Shown piece after piece: positions 36,227 through 45,089 of a stretch of DNA of 64,000 nucleotides (the stretch's first letter is position 1; every line of letters starts with the position of its first letter). The notes beneath the pieces were generated by a model that saw only the letters and a list, made by a program, of their open reading frames with translations, searched no databases and was not told the DNA's origin. The position numbers and the translations under genes were made by a program. Source of the DNA: Lachnospiraceae bacterium (GTDB lineage: Bacteria > Bacillota > Clostridia > Lachnospirales > Lachnospiraceae); NCBI GenBank assembly GCA_900765975.1, contig CAAFTS010000123.1, forward strand, positions 1 to 64,000. Reading direction: 5' to 3'.

Positions 36227-36775
36227 ATGAAAGCAACAGGAATTGTACGTCGTATTGATGATTTAGGGAGGGTTGTAATCCCGAAGGAAATCAGAAGAAC
36301 ACTTCGAATCAGAGAGGGGGATCCGTTGGAAATTTTTACGGATCGGGAGGGAGAAGTGATTTTAAAAAAATATTCTCCCATTGGAGAATTGGCTACGTTT
36401 GCAAAACAATATGCGGAGAGTTTGAGCCAGACGCTTGGAGAGACAGTGTGTATTACGGATAATGATCAGATTATTGCGGCAGCCGGAACGGGGAGAAAGG
36501 ACTTACAGGATAAAATGATTCGAAAAGAATTTGAAAATGCTCTTCAAAGAAGAGAGTGTATCTTGGCAGGAAAAGAAGAATCTTATTATTTGAACATAGC
36601 AGACGGAGCAGAAGAATATGGGGCAGAAGAATTGATCTATCCAATCATATGTCAAGGAGATGTAATCGGAAGTGTCGTTTTGCTAAAAAAAGAAAGCAGA
36701 AAAAAAATCGGAGAAGCAGAACAGAAGGTTCTGTTAAGTGCTGCTGTATTCCTGGGAAAACAGATGGAACAATAG
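36227..36775 (+). CDS. spoVT: Stage V sporulation protein T (AbrB-type regulator)
   Basis: A 182-residue transcription factor. The N-terminal swapped-hairpin AbrB domain (MKATGIVRRIDDLGRVVIPKE to EVILKKYSP) binds DNA; the C-terminal GAF-like domain (about 55-180) has the usual SpoVT length. In Bacillus it acts in the forespore under sigma-G. ATG 36227 follows GGAGGAAG. Its presence marks an endospore-forming lineage. It is followed by the TIGR04086 membrane protein gene. Confidence 0.93.
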   Translation: MKATGIVRRIDDLGRVVIPKEIRRTLRIREGDPLEIFTDREGEVILKKYSPIGELATFAKQYAESLSQTLGETVCITDNDQIIAAAGTGRKDLQDKMIRKEFENALQRRECILAGKEESYYLNIADGAEEYGAEELIYPIICQGDVIGSVVLLKKESRKKIGEAEQKVLLSAAVFLGKQMEQ

Positions 36776-36847
36776 AACGGTACAGGTTCTAAAAGGCTCT
36801 TGGATTTCATAAAGTCAAATAAAGAACGTATGAAGGAGATGGGAGCT

Positions 36848-37237
36848 ATGAAAAAAACAGACAAAAGTAGTGTGGTAGGCTGGGAGAAAAAAATCGTCTG
36901 GGTCTTAAAGGCTTTGTTGTGCGCTTATGCAGTCAGCGGAATTTTATTGCTTATCCTTGCAGGAGTCTTTTATAAAATGGAGCTGGATGAGAGTAAGGTG
37001 ACCGCCGGAATTATTGTGATTTATATTGTGTCTACTTTGATCGGAGGATTTGTAATTGGAAAATCGGCAGGGGAGCGAAAATTTCTTTGGGGGCTGCTTG
37101 TTGGCGTGTTGTATTTTGTGCTGCTTTTGCTAGTTTCTGTAGGAATTTACCATTCTTTACAAGATGCCGGGAGTAATCTGCTGACTACGTTTCTCATGTG
37201 TGCGGGCGGCGGGATGCTGGGCGGGATGATTTCATAA
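36848..37237 (+). CDS. TIGR04086-family (YrzE-like) membrane protein
   Basis: A 129-residue protein with four predicted membrane helices (about 14-40, 49-70, 76-98, 106-128) and glycine-rich turns (LIGGFVIGKSAGERKFLWG, CAGGGMLGGMIS). It matches the small Firmicutes family TIGR04086, often found beside SCIFF loci, as here. The function is unknown. ATG 36848 is chosen; the open frame begins at 36800 without a better site. Confidence 0.85.
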   Translation: MKKTDKSSVVGWEKKIVWVLKALLCAYAVSGILLLILAGVFYKMELDESKVTAGIIVIYIVSTLIGGFVIGKSAGERKFLWGLLVGVLYFVLLLLVSVGIYHSLQDAGSNLLTTFLMCAGGGMLGGMIS

Positions 37238-37245
37238 AAAAACAC

Positions 37246-37274
37246 TTTAAAATCAGTTCTCGGTGTGATATAAT
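37246..37274 (+). promoter_or_regulatory. Promoter of the SCIFF peptide gene
   Basis: TTTAAA (37246-37251), 17 nt and TATAAT (37269-37274) with an extended TGA element. It gives a short leader of about 30 nt before the peptide gene. Confidence 0.7.
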
Positions 37275-37310
37275 TGCAATATCATTATGAAATAGTAGGA
37301 GGACATTGAG

Positions 37311-37454
37311 ATGAAACATATTAAAACACTGAATACTCAGACATTAAACCATACAGTAAAAAAAGGTGGATGTGGCGAGTGCCAGACATCTTGTCAGTCT
37401 GCATGCAAGACTTCTTGTACAGTAGGAAACCAGACTTGTGAACACAAAAAATAA
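37311..37454 (+). CDS. scfA: SCIFF: six-cysteine ribosomally made peptide precursor
   Basis: A 47-residue peptide, too short for most gene callers. AGGAGG lies upstream of the ATG. The N-terminal half (MKHIKTLNTQTLNHTVKKGG) is a leader-like region; the C-terminal half has six cysteines at 21, 24, 28, 32, 36 and 43. This matches the SCIFF family (six cysteines in forty-five residues) of Clostridia. In Clostridium thermocellum the related peptide CteA receives thioether crosslinks from the radical SAM enzyme CteB. The maturase gene follows. The biological role of the product remains unclear. Confidence 0.96.
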   Translation: MKHIKTLNTQTLNHTVKKGGCGECQTSCQSACKTSCTVGNQTCEHKK

Positions 37455-37498
37455 TAGGGATAGCATAGAATTCTCGATGAGATAAGAGTATGTAGACA

Positions 37499-37540
37499 AA
37501 GGCAGCGACCAGCGACTTCGGGCGCTGCCTTATCCTTGTT
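37499..37540 (+). terminator. Weak hairpin between SCIFF and its maturase (attenuator-like)
   Basis: A 9-bp perfect stem (37499-37507 with 37523-37531) around a 15-nt loop is followed by a poor T-tract (ATCCTTGTTT). It could end part of the transcripts so that more peptide than enzyme is made. Read-through is required for the maturase unless an unseen promoter exists. Confidence 0.6.
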
Positions 37541-37584
37541 TAAAGCATGATAGAGAGAAAAAGAGAGAAAGAGAGGTATCTGTT

Positions 37585-39009
37585 GTGATACATCAGTACC
37601 AGAATAATGGTTATAATATTGTCTTAGACGTGAATAGTGGTTCTGTTCACGTGGTAGATGAGTCTGCATATGATGTGATTGCCTGTCTGGAAAAGCAGAA
37701 TCCCTGTCATACAGCAGAAACGCTATTGTCTGATGAGACATTACAGTATGTAGAAAAGGAATTACAGGCAGCAGAAAAACAGATCGATCAGACGGAGCTG
37801 AAAGAAATATTAGAAGCGCTTAGTGAATTGACAGAGCATGGTCAGTTGTTTACGCAGGACATTTATGAAGACTACATAGAAGAAGTAAAACAGAGAAAGA
37901 CCGTAGTGAAGGCGCTTTGTCTGCATATTGCTCATGATTGTAATCTTGCCTGTCGTTATTGTTTTGCAGAGGAAGGAGAATATCATGGAAGGCGTGCGCT
38001 GATGTCTTATGAAGTCGGAAAAAAAGCGCTGGACTTTTTGATTGCCAACTCTGGAAGCAGACGGAATCTGGAAGTGGATTTCTTTGGTGGAGAGCCGTTG
38101 ATGAACTGGCAGGTAGTGAAGGATTTGGTTGCCTATGGAAGAGAACAGGAAAAACTGCATGACAAGCATTTCCGTTTTACATTGACTACGAATGGTGTTT
38201 TGTTAAATGATGAAGTTCAGGAATTTGTTAACAAAGAAATGGATAATGTTGTACTGAGTATGGATGGACGAAAAGAGGTTAATGATAAGATGCGGCCATT
38301 TCGAAATGGAAAAGGAAGCTATGACCTGATCGTTCCGAAGTTTCAGAAACTGGCAGAGAGCCGGAATCAGGATAAGTATTATATCCGAGGTACATTTACA
38401 AGAGAGAATCTTGATTTTTCAAAAGATGTGGAACATTATGCAGAACTTGGGTTTGAGCAGATATCAATTGAGCCGGTTGTCGGAGAAGATACAGATCCGT
38501 ATGCTATTCAGGAAAGTGATCTGCCGCAGATTTTTGAAGAATACGATAAGCTCGCTAAGATGATGGTGGAAAGAGAACGGATGGGAAAGGGATTTAACTT
38601 CTTCCATTTTATGATTGATTTGGAAGGTGGTCCTTGTGTTGCAAAAAGATTATCCGGTTGTGGATCTGGAACCGAATACCTGGCAGTAACCCCTTGGGGA
38701 GATTTGTATCCTTGCCATCAGTTTGTTGGTGATGAGGATTTCCTGATGGGAAATGTAGATGAGGGAATTACAAAACCGGAAATTGCAGATACATTCCGCG
38801 GATGTAGTGTGTATTCGAAAGAAAAGTGCAGAAGCTGTTTTGCTAGATTTTACTGCAGTGGAGGCTGCATGGCAAATTCATATAAATTCCATCACACAAT
38901 CAATGATACCTACGATGTGAGCTGTGAGATGGAGCGTAAGCGTGTAGAGTGTGCGATTATGATTAAGGCAGCTTTAGCGGATAGAAAGGAGGAAAAGAAC
39001 AATGAATAA
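37585..39009 (+). CDS. scfB: SCIFF thioether maturase (radical SAM/SPASM)
   Basis: A 474-residue radical SAM enzyme. The first about 100 residues are a peptide-recognition (RRE-like) region. The SAM cluster motif is C119/C123/C126 (CNLACRYC), followed by EVDFFGGEPLMNW. The C-terminal SPASM/twitch part carries many cysteines (GGPCVAKRLSGCGSG, LYPCHQF, CSVYSKEKCRSCFARFYCSGGC, CEMERKRVEC) that bind two auxiliary Fe-S clusters. It is expected to crosslink cysteines of the SCIFF peptide 130 nt upstream. The start is GTG 37585. Its end overlaps secDF by 8 nt. Confidence 0.94.
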   Translation: MIHQYQNNGYNIVLDVNSGSVHVVDESAYDVIACLEKQNPCHTAETLLSDETLQYVEKELQAAEKQIDQTELKEILEALSELTEHGQLFTQDIYEDYIEEVKQRKTVVKALCLHIAHDCNLACRYCFAEEGEYHGRRALMSYEVGKKALDFLIANSGSRRNLEVDFFGGEPLMNWQVVKDLVAYGREQEKLHDKHFRFTLTTNGVLLNDEVQEFVNKEMDNVVLSMDGRKEVNDKMRPFRNGKGSYDLIVPKFQKLAESRNQDKYYIRGTFTRENLDFSKDVEHYAELGFEQISIEPVVGEDTDPYAIQESDLPQIFEEYDKLAKMMVERERMGKGFNFFHFMIDLEGGPCVAKRLSGCGSGTEYLAVTPWGDLYPCHQFVGDEDFLMGNVDEGITKPEIADTFRGCSVYSKEKCRSCFARFYCSGGCMANSYKFHHTINDTYDVSCEMERKRVECAIMIKAALADRKEEKNNE

Positions 39010-41269
39010 TATGAAGAAAAGCAAAGGAATCATTAATTTGATTCTGGTTGCCGCCCTGATGGTAGTGTTGGGATTTACAACAGTTGTCGGATGGGGAAAC
39101 GGTAAGGTGGGCGCTGCCAAGAATATTAATCTTGGTCTTGATCTGGAAGGCGGTGTCAGCATCACTTATCAGGTAAAAGGAGAAACTCCGTCAGAGGAGG
39201 ATATGTCAGATACGATTTACAAGCTGCAGAAGCGAGTAGAGCAGTACAGTACAGAGGCAACTGTTTATCAGGAAGGAACAGACAGAATCAGTATCGAGAT
39301 TCCGGGAGTAACAGATGCTAATCAGATTTTAGATGAATTGGGACAGCCGGGGTCTTTGTATTTTATTTCCCAGAAGGACAGCGCTGGTCAGGCAAATTAT
39401 TCACAGACCGGAAGTACCGGAGATATGACGAAGGATTTTGTGCTGAATAAAACAATCGAAGAACTGGAGGCAGATGGTTCTATCGTGCTGACAGGTACAG
39501 ATATTAAGAGTGCATCAGCAGAAACTTACAGCGATCAGACGACGAATGCTACAAAAAATGTAGTTTCTCTGGAATTGAACAAAGAAGGAACAGCTAAATT
39601 TGCAGCTGCAACGCAGGCGGCAAAGGCGGCAGGAGAGAGCATCGGTATTTATTATGATGGAGCATTTGTAAGTGTGCCAAATGTAAATGCAGAGATTAAT
39701 GATGGACGTGCTGTGATTGAAGGAAGTATGTCCTTTGAAGAGGCAGAAAAGCTGGCATCTACAATCCGTATCGGTGGATTAAATCTGGAGCTGGAGGAAC
39801 TGCGTTCGAATGTCGTAGGAGCACAGCTTGGGGAAGCGGCAATCAGCACTAGTTTAAAAGCTGGAGCAATTGGTCTTGCAATCGTATGTATTTTCATGTG
39901 CTTTATATATTTACTTCCTGGACTGGCTTCCAGTTTGGCGCTTCTGATTTATACAGGATTGATTCTTGTATTATTGAATGCTTTTGATATTACTTTGACA
40001 TTGCCGGGTATCGCAGGTATTATCCTTGGTATTGGTATGGCAGTAGATGCAAATGTAATTATTTTTGCAAGAGTAAAGGAAGAATTAACAGCAGGAAAAT
40101 CTGTAAAATCTGCTTTGAATGCAGGTTTCCAGAAAGCACTGTCAGCAATTGTTGACGGTAATATTACAACACTGATCGCAGCAGCGGTATTGTGGCTGCT
40201 GGGAAGTGGTACCGTAAAGGGATTTGCACAGACGCTGGCGCTTGGTATCGTAGTTTCCATGTTTACAGCATTGGTGATTACAAGATTGATTATTTATTCT
40301 TTTTATGCAGTAGGAATCCGAAGCCAGAAAGTTTACGGACGAATTTTAAAAGAAAGAAAGCCAATCAATTTCCTTGGAAAGAAAAAGGTCTTTTTTGGAA
40401 TTTCACTTGCAGTGATTGTAGTGGGATTTGTATTTATGGGGGTAAACTCTTCTCGCGGAGCAGGAGCTTTGAACTACAGCCTTGAGTTTAAAGGAGGAAC
40501 TTCTACAAGTATTACATTTGCAGAAGATTATACTCTGGAAGAAATCGATGAGAATATTGTTCCGTTGATTGAAGAAGCAACTGGTGATAAGAATGTACAG
40601 GTACAAAAAGTTGCAGGAACAAATCAGGTTATCTTTAAAACACAGACATTGGATCTGGAAAAAAGAGAAGCATTTAACAAAGCAATGGTTGACAATTTCC
40701 AGGTAGACGAAAAGGAGATTACTGCTGAAAATATCAGTTCTACAGTAAGTTCAGAGATGCGTCAGGATGCAATCATAGCAGTACTTGTAGCGACAATTTG
40801 TATGCTGCTTTATATCTGGTTCCGTTTTAAAGATATCAGATTTGCTACAAGTGCAGTGCTGGCATTGGTACATGATGTTCTTGTTGTATTAGCATTTTAT
40901 GTCATTGCAAGAGTATCTGTCGGCAATACGTTTATAGCGTGTATGCTAACAATCGTAGGTTACTCAATCAATGCGACAATTGTTATCTTTGACCGTATTC
41001 GTGAAGAACTGAAGACGAAGAAACGAGAAGAAACGCTGGATACATTGGTGAACAGATGTATTACAAAGACTTTGACAAGAAGTATCTATACTTCATTGAC
41101 TACATTTGTTATGGTAGCTATTTTGTATGTGATGGGTGTAAGCTCTATTCGGGAATTTGCTCTTCCATTAATGGTGGGTATTGTTTGTGGAGCATATTCT
41201 TCTGTATGTATTACAGGTGCATTGTGGTACGTAATGAAAAGACGCAGCGAGAAAAAGGCTGTAAAATAA
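39002..41269 (+). CDS. secDF: Protein translocase subunit SecDF (fused)
   Basis: A 755-residue fusion of SecD and SecF, with twelve helices in two sets of six. SecD marks are INLGLDLEGGVSITYQV near the N terminus and ALNAFDITLTLPGIAGIILGIGMAVDANVIIFARVKEEL; SecF marks are LNYSLEFKGGTS and VGYSINATIVIFDRIREEL. It uses the proton gradient to pull exported proteins out of the Sec channel. The start overlaps the maturase stop codon, so the two are translationally coupled. A terminator follows at 41302. Confidence 0.96.
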   Translation: MNNMKKSKGIINLILVAALMVVLGFTTVVGWGNGKVGAAKNINLGLDLEGGVSITYQVKGETPSEEDMSDTIYKLQKRVEQYSTEATVYQEGTDRISIEIPGVTDANQILDELGQPGSLYFISQKDSAGQANYSQTGSTGDMTKDFVLNKTIEELEADGSIVLTGTDIKSASAETYSDQTTNATKNVVSLELNKEGTAKFAAATQAAKAAGESIGIYYDGAFVSVPNVNAEINDGRAVIEGSMSFEEAEKLASTIRIGGLNLELEELRSNVVGAQLGEAAISTSLKAGAIGLAIVCIFMCFIYLLPGLASSLALLIYTGLILVLLNAFDITLTLPGIAGIILGIGMAVDANVIIFARVKEELTAGKSVKSALNAGFQKALSAIVDGNITTLIAAAVLWLLGSGTVKGFAQTLALGIVVSMFTALVITRLIIYSFYAVGIRSQKVYGRILKERKPINFLGKKKVFFGISLAVIVVGFVFMGVNSSRGAGALNYSLEFKGGTSTSITFAEDYTLEEIDENIVPLIEEATGDKNVQVQKVAGTNQVIFKTQTLDLEKREAFNKAMVDNFQVDEKEITAENISSTVSSEMRQDAIIAVLVATICMLLYIWFRFKDIRFATSAVLALVHDVLVVLAFYVIARVSVGNTFIACMLTIVGYSINATIVIFDRIREELKTKKREETLDTLVNRCITKTLTRSIYTSLTTFVMVAILYVMGVSSIREFALPLMVGIVCGAYSSVCITGALWYVMKRRSEKKAVK

Positions 41270-41301
41270 GAATATGTATTGTTAATAAGGAATTTTTAAA
41301 G

Positions 41302-41340
41302 AGAGAAGGTTTTCCCATGGGAGGAGAACCTTCTTTTTTT
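41302..41340 (+). terminator. Terminator of the SCIFF-secDF unit
   Basis: AGAAGGTT (41304-41311) pairs with AACCTTCT (41327-41334) around a longer loop with further partial pairing, followed by a long T-run. Confidence 0.85.
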
Positions 41341-41343
41341 AAC

Positions 41344-41372
41344 TTGTTGCAGAGGTGGATTGATTATATAAT
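41344..41372 (+). promoter_or_regulatory. recJ promoter
   Basis: TTGTTG (41344-41349), 17 nt and TATAAT (41367-41372), directly after the terminator. Confidence 0.7.
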
Positions 41373-41421
41373 ACAGATAAGCGCTTTTTTAAAGTGTGTG
41401 ATTGTGTAAGGAGACGAAAGA

Positions 41422-43140
41422 ATGGAAAAATGGTTTGTGACAATGAAAAAAGCGGATTTTCAGGCAATCGGAAAAAAGTATCACATTTCTCCGATCTTGG
41501 CAAGACTGATCAGAAACCGGGAAGTAATTGGAGATGAGGCTGTAGATTTTTATTTGAATGGAACGATTGCGGATCTGTATGATGGGATGTTGATGAAAGA
41601 TATGGATCGGGCAGTGGAGATTCTGGCTGAAAAAATCAGAGAAGGTGCAAGGATTCGAGTCATTGGAGATTATGATATAGATGGAGTGAATGCAACTTAT
41701 ATTTTGCAGGAAGGGCTGTCTCAGCTGGGGGCAATTGTAGATACGGATATACCGGATCGAATCAAAGACGGATATGGTCTAAACCGCCAGTTGATTGACC
41801 GAGCAATCGAGGCTGGAGTTGACACGATTATTACCTGTGATAATGGGATTGCGGCGACAGAAGAAATTGCGTATGGAAAGGAAAAAGGCCTGACTATTAT
41901 TGTAACCGACCATCATGAAATCCCGTTTTTAGAAGTGGGAGAAGAAAAGGAATATCTAATTCCGCAGGCGGATGCAGTTGTAGATCCGCACCGGCCGGAT
42001 TGTGAATATCCATTCAAAGGACTGTGCGGCGCTGCAGTAGCCTATAAAGTGGTAGAGGCGCTTTATGAAGTGTTGCAGAGGGATGTGGACGATGTTGATT
42101 ATCTGATGGAAAATGTAGCCATTGCGACGGTTGGAGATGTGATGGATCTGTGTGGAGAAAATCGGGTGTTTGTGAAACAGGGGTTGGAAATGTTGAAGTG
42201 CACCAATAACGAAGGGCTGAAGGCGTTGATTGAATGTACACAGATTCCGGTGGAACGATTAAATGCTTATCATATCGGTTTTGTTTTGGGACCATGTATC
42301 AATGCCAGTGGCCGTTTGGATACTGCTAAACGGGCATTGGAACTTTTGTGCGCAAAAACAAGAAGAGAAGCTGTGATGCTTGCGGAGGATTTGAAAGCGC
42401 TTAATGACAGCAGGAAAGAGATGACAGAAAAAGGCGTTGCACAGGCGGTCGAACAAATAGAGACGACGTCTTTGAAGGAGGATAAGGTTCTGGTGGTATA
42501 TTTGCCGGAGTGTCATGAAAGTATTGCCGGAATTATTGCCGGAAGGATTCGAGAGCGTTACTATCGTCCGGTATTTGTGCTGACAAAAGGCGAAGAAGGG
42601 GTAAAAGGTTCCGGTCGTTCTATCGAAGCCTATAATATGTTTGAAGAGATGTGTAAATGCCGTGCTCTATTTACGAAGTTTGGAGGACATAAGCTGGCGG
42701 CAGGATTGTCGTTGGAGGAAGAAAATGTACCACGTTTTCGTCAGGTGATGAATGAGCTTGCGAACCTTACAGAAGAGGATCTTGTAGAAAAGGTATCGAT
42801 TGACATGCAGCTGCCACTGTCTTATGTGACGGAAGAACTGGTTGAAGAACTGGAACTTTTGGAGCCTTTTGGAAAAGGAAATACAAAACCACTGTTTGCT
42901 GAAAGAAACTTAAAAGTAATCCAGCCGAGAATTATAGGAAAGAATCAGAATGTGTTGAAATTTCAGGTAGAAGATCAATATGGAACCCGGATGGATGCAA
43001 TTTATTTCGGGGATGTGCGGGCATGTTTAAATACAATGGAAGAAAGTCCGGAGATGTCATTTACCTATTACCCGACTGTGAATGAATATATGGGAAGAAG
43101 AACGCTGCAGATAACTGTGGTAAATTATTGCAAGAGTTAA
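41422..43140 (+). CDS. recJ: Single-stranded-DNA exonuclease RecJ
   Basis: A 572-residue 5'-3' exonuclease of the DHH family. Motifs: VIGDYDIDGVNATYI, TCDNGIAA, VTDHHE, DPHRPDCEYPFKGLCGAAVAYK, GPCINASGRLD and the DHHA1 part with GRSIEAYNMFEEM and FGGHKLAAG. A C-terminal OB-like domain follows (LEPFGKGNTKPLFAERN). It acts in recombination and repair. The length is typical for the Firmicutes form. Confidence 0.94.
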   Translation: MEKWFVTMKKADFQAIGKKYHISPILARLIRNREVIGDEAVDFYLNGTIADLYDGMLMKDMDRAVEILAEKIREGARIRVIGDYDIDGVNATYILQEGLSQLGAIVDTDIPDRIKDGYGLNRQLIDRAIEAGVDTIITCDNGIAATEEIAYGKEKGLTIIVTDHHEIPFLEVGEEKEYLIPQADAVVDPHRPDCEYPFKGLCGAAVAYKVVEALYEVLQRDVDDVDYLMENVAIATVGDVMDLCGENRVFVKQGLEMLKCTNNEGLKALIECTQIPVERLNAYHIGFVLGPCINASGRLDTAKRALELLCAKTRREAVMLAEDLKALNDSRKEMTEKGVAQAVEQIETTSLKEDKVLVVYLPECHESIAGIIAGRIRERYYRPVFVLTKGEEGVKGSGRSIEAYNMFEEMCKCRALFTKFGGHKLAAGLSLEEENVPRFRQVMNELANLTEEDLVEKVSIDMQLPLSYVTEELVEELELLEPFGKGNTKPLFAERNLKVIQPRIIGKNQNVLKFQVEDQYGTRMDAIYFGDVRACLNTMEESPEMSFTYYPTVNEYMGRRTLQITVVNYCKS

Positions 43141-43221
43141 GGAAGTTTTTTCTTGCCGAGCATGTGATAAAATAATCGGATGTGTCGTTTTGCAATGATA
43201 AAAAAGAAGAGAGGCTTTTAT

Positions 43222-44409
43222 ATGAAGAACCAGTATAATAAGACAATTACTGCTTGCTTTGTGGGGTATGTAGTTCAGGCAATCGTAAATAATTTTGTTC
43301 CGTTGCTTTTTTTGACATTTCAGAGAAGTTTTGGGATTACTCTATCACAGATTACATTACTTGTTACGTTTAATTTTGGAGTTCAGTTATTAGTAGATTT
43401 GGTGTCAGTTAGTTTTGTGGATAAAATAGGATATCGGGCATCAATGTTGATTGCACATATCATGTCTGCTGCGGGACTGATATTTTTGACATTCCTTCCG
43501 AATTTGTTTTCTTCTGCGTTTATCGGGATTTTGATATCCGTTATGGTATATGCAATTGGTGGAGGTTTATTAGAAGTTTTGGTAAGCCCGGTTGTCGAGG
43601 CTTGTCCTTCGGATAATAAAGAAAAGGCAATGAGTATGCTCCATTCGTTTTATTGTTGGGGACATGTGGCGGTTGTTTTGATTTCTACGTTATTCTTTGC
43701 TTTGTTTGGCATAGAAAACTGGAGAATTTTAGCAATCTTCTGGGCACTGATTCCGCTGGGAAACGCGGTTGCATTTCTGAAAGTTCCGATGGCGTCTCTG
43801 ATCGAAGATGGGGAAGAGGGAATGAAAATCAAAGACTTGTTTCGGATGCAGATTTTCTGGGTATTATTTGTTATGATGATTTGTGCAGGTGCAAGTGAGC
43901 AGGCGGTGAGTCAGTGGGCGTCAGCATTTGCAGAAAAAGGTCTTGGAATTACAAAGGCAGCAGGAGATCTCGCGGGGCCAATGGCTTTCGCCATTCTTAT
44001 GGGAACAGCGAGAGCCTTTTATGGTAAGTATGGGGAATGGATTGATTTGAATCGATTTATGATATTCAGCTGCATGTTATGTGTGGCAAGTTATTTAGGA
44101 ATTGCGATGTTTCCTATTCCAATGCTCAGCTTGATAGCCTGTGCAGTTTGTGGGTTGTCGGTGGGCATTATGTGGCCGGGGACATTTAGCAAGGCATCAG
44201 CAGCACTTCCAAAAGGTGGAACGGCAATGTTTGCTTTCCTTGCTCTTGGAGGTGATGCAGGGTGTTCGGTGGGACCGACTCTTGTCGGAAGTGTTTCCAG
44301 TATGGCAGGAGAAAATTTGAAGATTGGAATTTTGGCGGCAATTGTATTTCCGGCAGTGTTATTCCTTGGAATCTTATATATGAAGAAATGCAGTGTGAGA
44401 CCAACTTGA
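43222..44409 (+). CDS. Major facilitator superfamily transporter
   Basis: A 395-residue membrane protein with twelve predicted helices. It opens MKNQYNKTITACFVGYVVQAIVNNFVPLLFLTF, and has a loop-2-like DLVSVSFVDKIGYRASM and a symmetrical second half. It resembles the fucose/sugar-type MFS permeases of Firmicutes; the substrate is not clear. ATG 43222 has AGAGAGG 7 nt upstream; the frame is open from 43180. No terminator separates it from the next gene, which lies 84 nt downstream. Confidence 0.85.
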   Translation: MKNQYNKTITACFVGYVVQAIVNNFVPLLFLTFQRSFGITLSQITLLVTFNFGVQLLVDLVSVSFVDKIGYRASMLIAHIMSAAGLIFLTFLPNLFSSAFIGILISVMVYAIGGGLLEVLVSPVVEACPSDNKEKAMSMLHSFYCWGHVAVVLISTLFFALFGIENWRILAIFWALIPLGNAVAFLKVPMASLIEDGEEGMKIKDLFRMQIFWVLFVMMICAGASEQAVSQWASAFAEKGLGITKAAGDLAGPMAFAILMGTARAFYGKYGEWIDLNRFMIFSCMLCVASYLGIAMFPIPMLSLIACAVCGLSVGIMWPGTFSKASAALPKGGTAMFAFLALGGDAGCSVGPTLVGSVSSMAGENLKIGILAAIVFPAVLFLGILYMKKCSVRPT

Positions 44410-44493
44410 ACTCTTATAGGGACTATGATAATCTGATATTATTAGTATATACCAATAACCAATATTATGAAAAAGAAGAAAGAGGAGATGAGT

Positions 44494-44985
44494 ATGAAAA
44501 CAATTAAAGCAGAACCATTAACTTATGAAACATTTGCTCCATTTGGAACTTTTTATTCTATGACAGAACCAGATAGTTATGCGCTGCAAGGAGAGATTCA
44601 TCGATTTTATCCAGATAGAATTGCAGAATCTTACACGGGAAGAGTAGGTTTTTCACCGATTCTTGTAAAAAAACTGGATGTGATGCTGATCACACAGGCA
44701 GAATATCATAATACAACACCGGAAATGATCCTTCCGCTTAATGACGATATGATTATTCATGTTGCTCCGGCATCTGCAGGGACACCGCTGCCGGAATGGA
44801 CAAAAGCATTTATCGTACCGAAGGGCACTTTGGTAAAAATTAATACGGCAATCTGGCATCTGGCACCGTTGCCGGTACATGTTGAAGAACTTCAGGCGAT
44901 GATTATTTTGCCGGAATGTACATATGCAACAGATTGTACGGTGATTGATTTAAAAGAAGACGAACAGTTTGAAATTGTATTATAA
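44494..44985 (+). CDS. AllA-like (ureidoglycolate lyase family) protein
   Basis: A 163-residue cupin-like protein. FAPFGTFYSM near the N terminus, the central AEYHNTTPEMILPLNDDMIIHVAPA and the late INTAIWHLAPLPV fit the ureidoglycolate lyase (AllA) fold, with Glu/His candidates in the middle. No other purine-degradation gene is near, so the activity may differ. ATG 44494 has AGAGGAG 6 nt upstream. It may be co-transcribed with the MFS transporter, which could then carry a related compound (inference). Confidence 0.7.
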   Translation: MKTIKAEPLTYETFAPFGTFYSMTEPDSYALQGEIHRFYPDRIAESYTGRVGFSPILVKKLDVMLITQAEYHNTTPEMILPLNDDMIIHVAPASAGTPLPEWTKAFIVPKGTLVKINTAIWHLAPLPVHVEELQAMIILPECTYATDCTVIDLKEDEQFEIVL

Positions 44986-45028
44986 AGGTTATAGTGCTTT
45001 TGGGAAAATGTTCTCGTGCAAAAAAAGT

Positions 45029-45056
45029 TTGAAAAAATTAGAAAAAATGCTATACT
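45029..45056 (+). promoter_or_regulatory. Predicted relA/spoT promoter
   Basis: TTGAAA (45029-45034), 16 nt and TATACT (45051-45056) with an extended TGC element. Confidence 0.6.
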
Positions 45057-45089
45057 AAGGGATATAATGCATGAAAAGGGGGGACTGAT

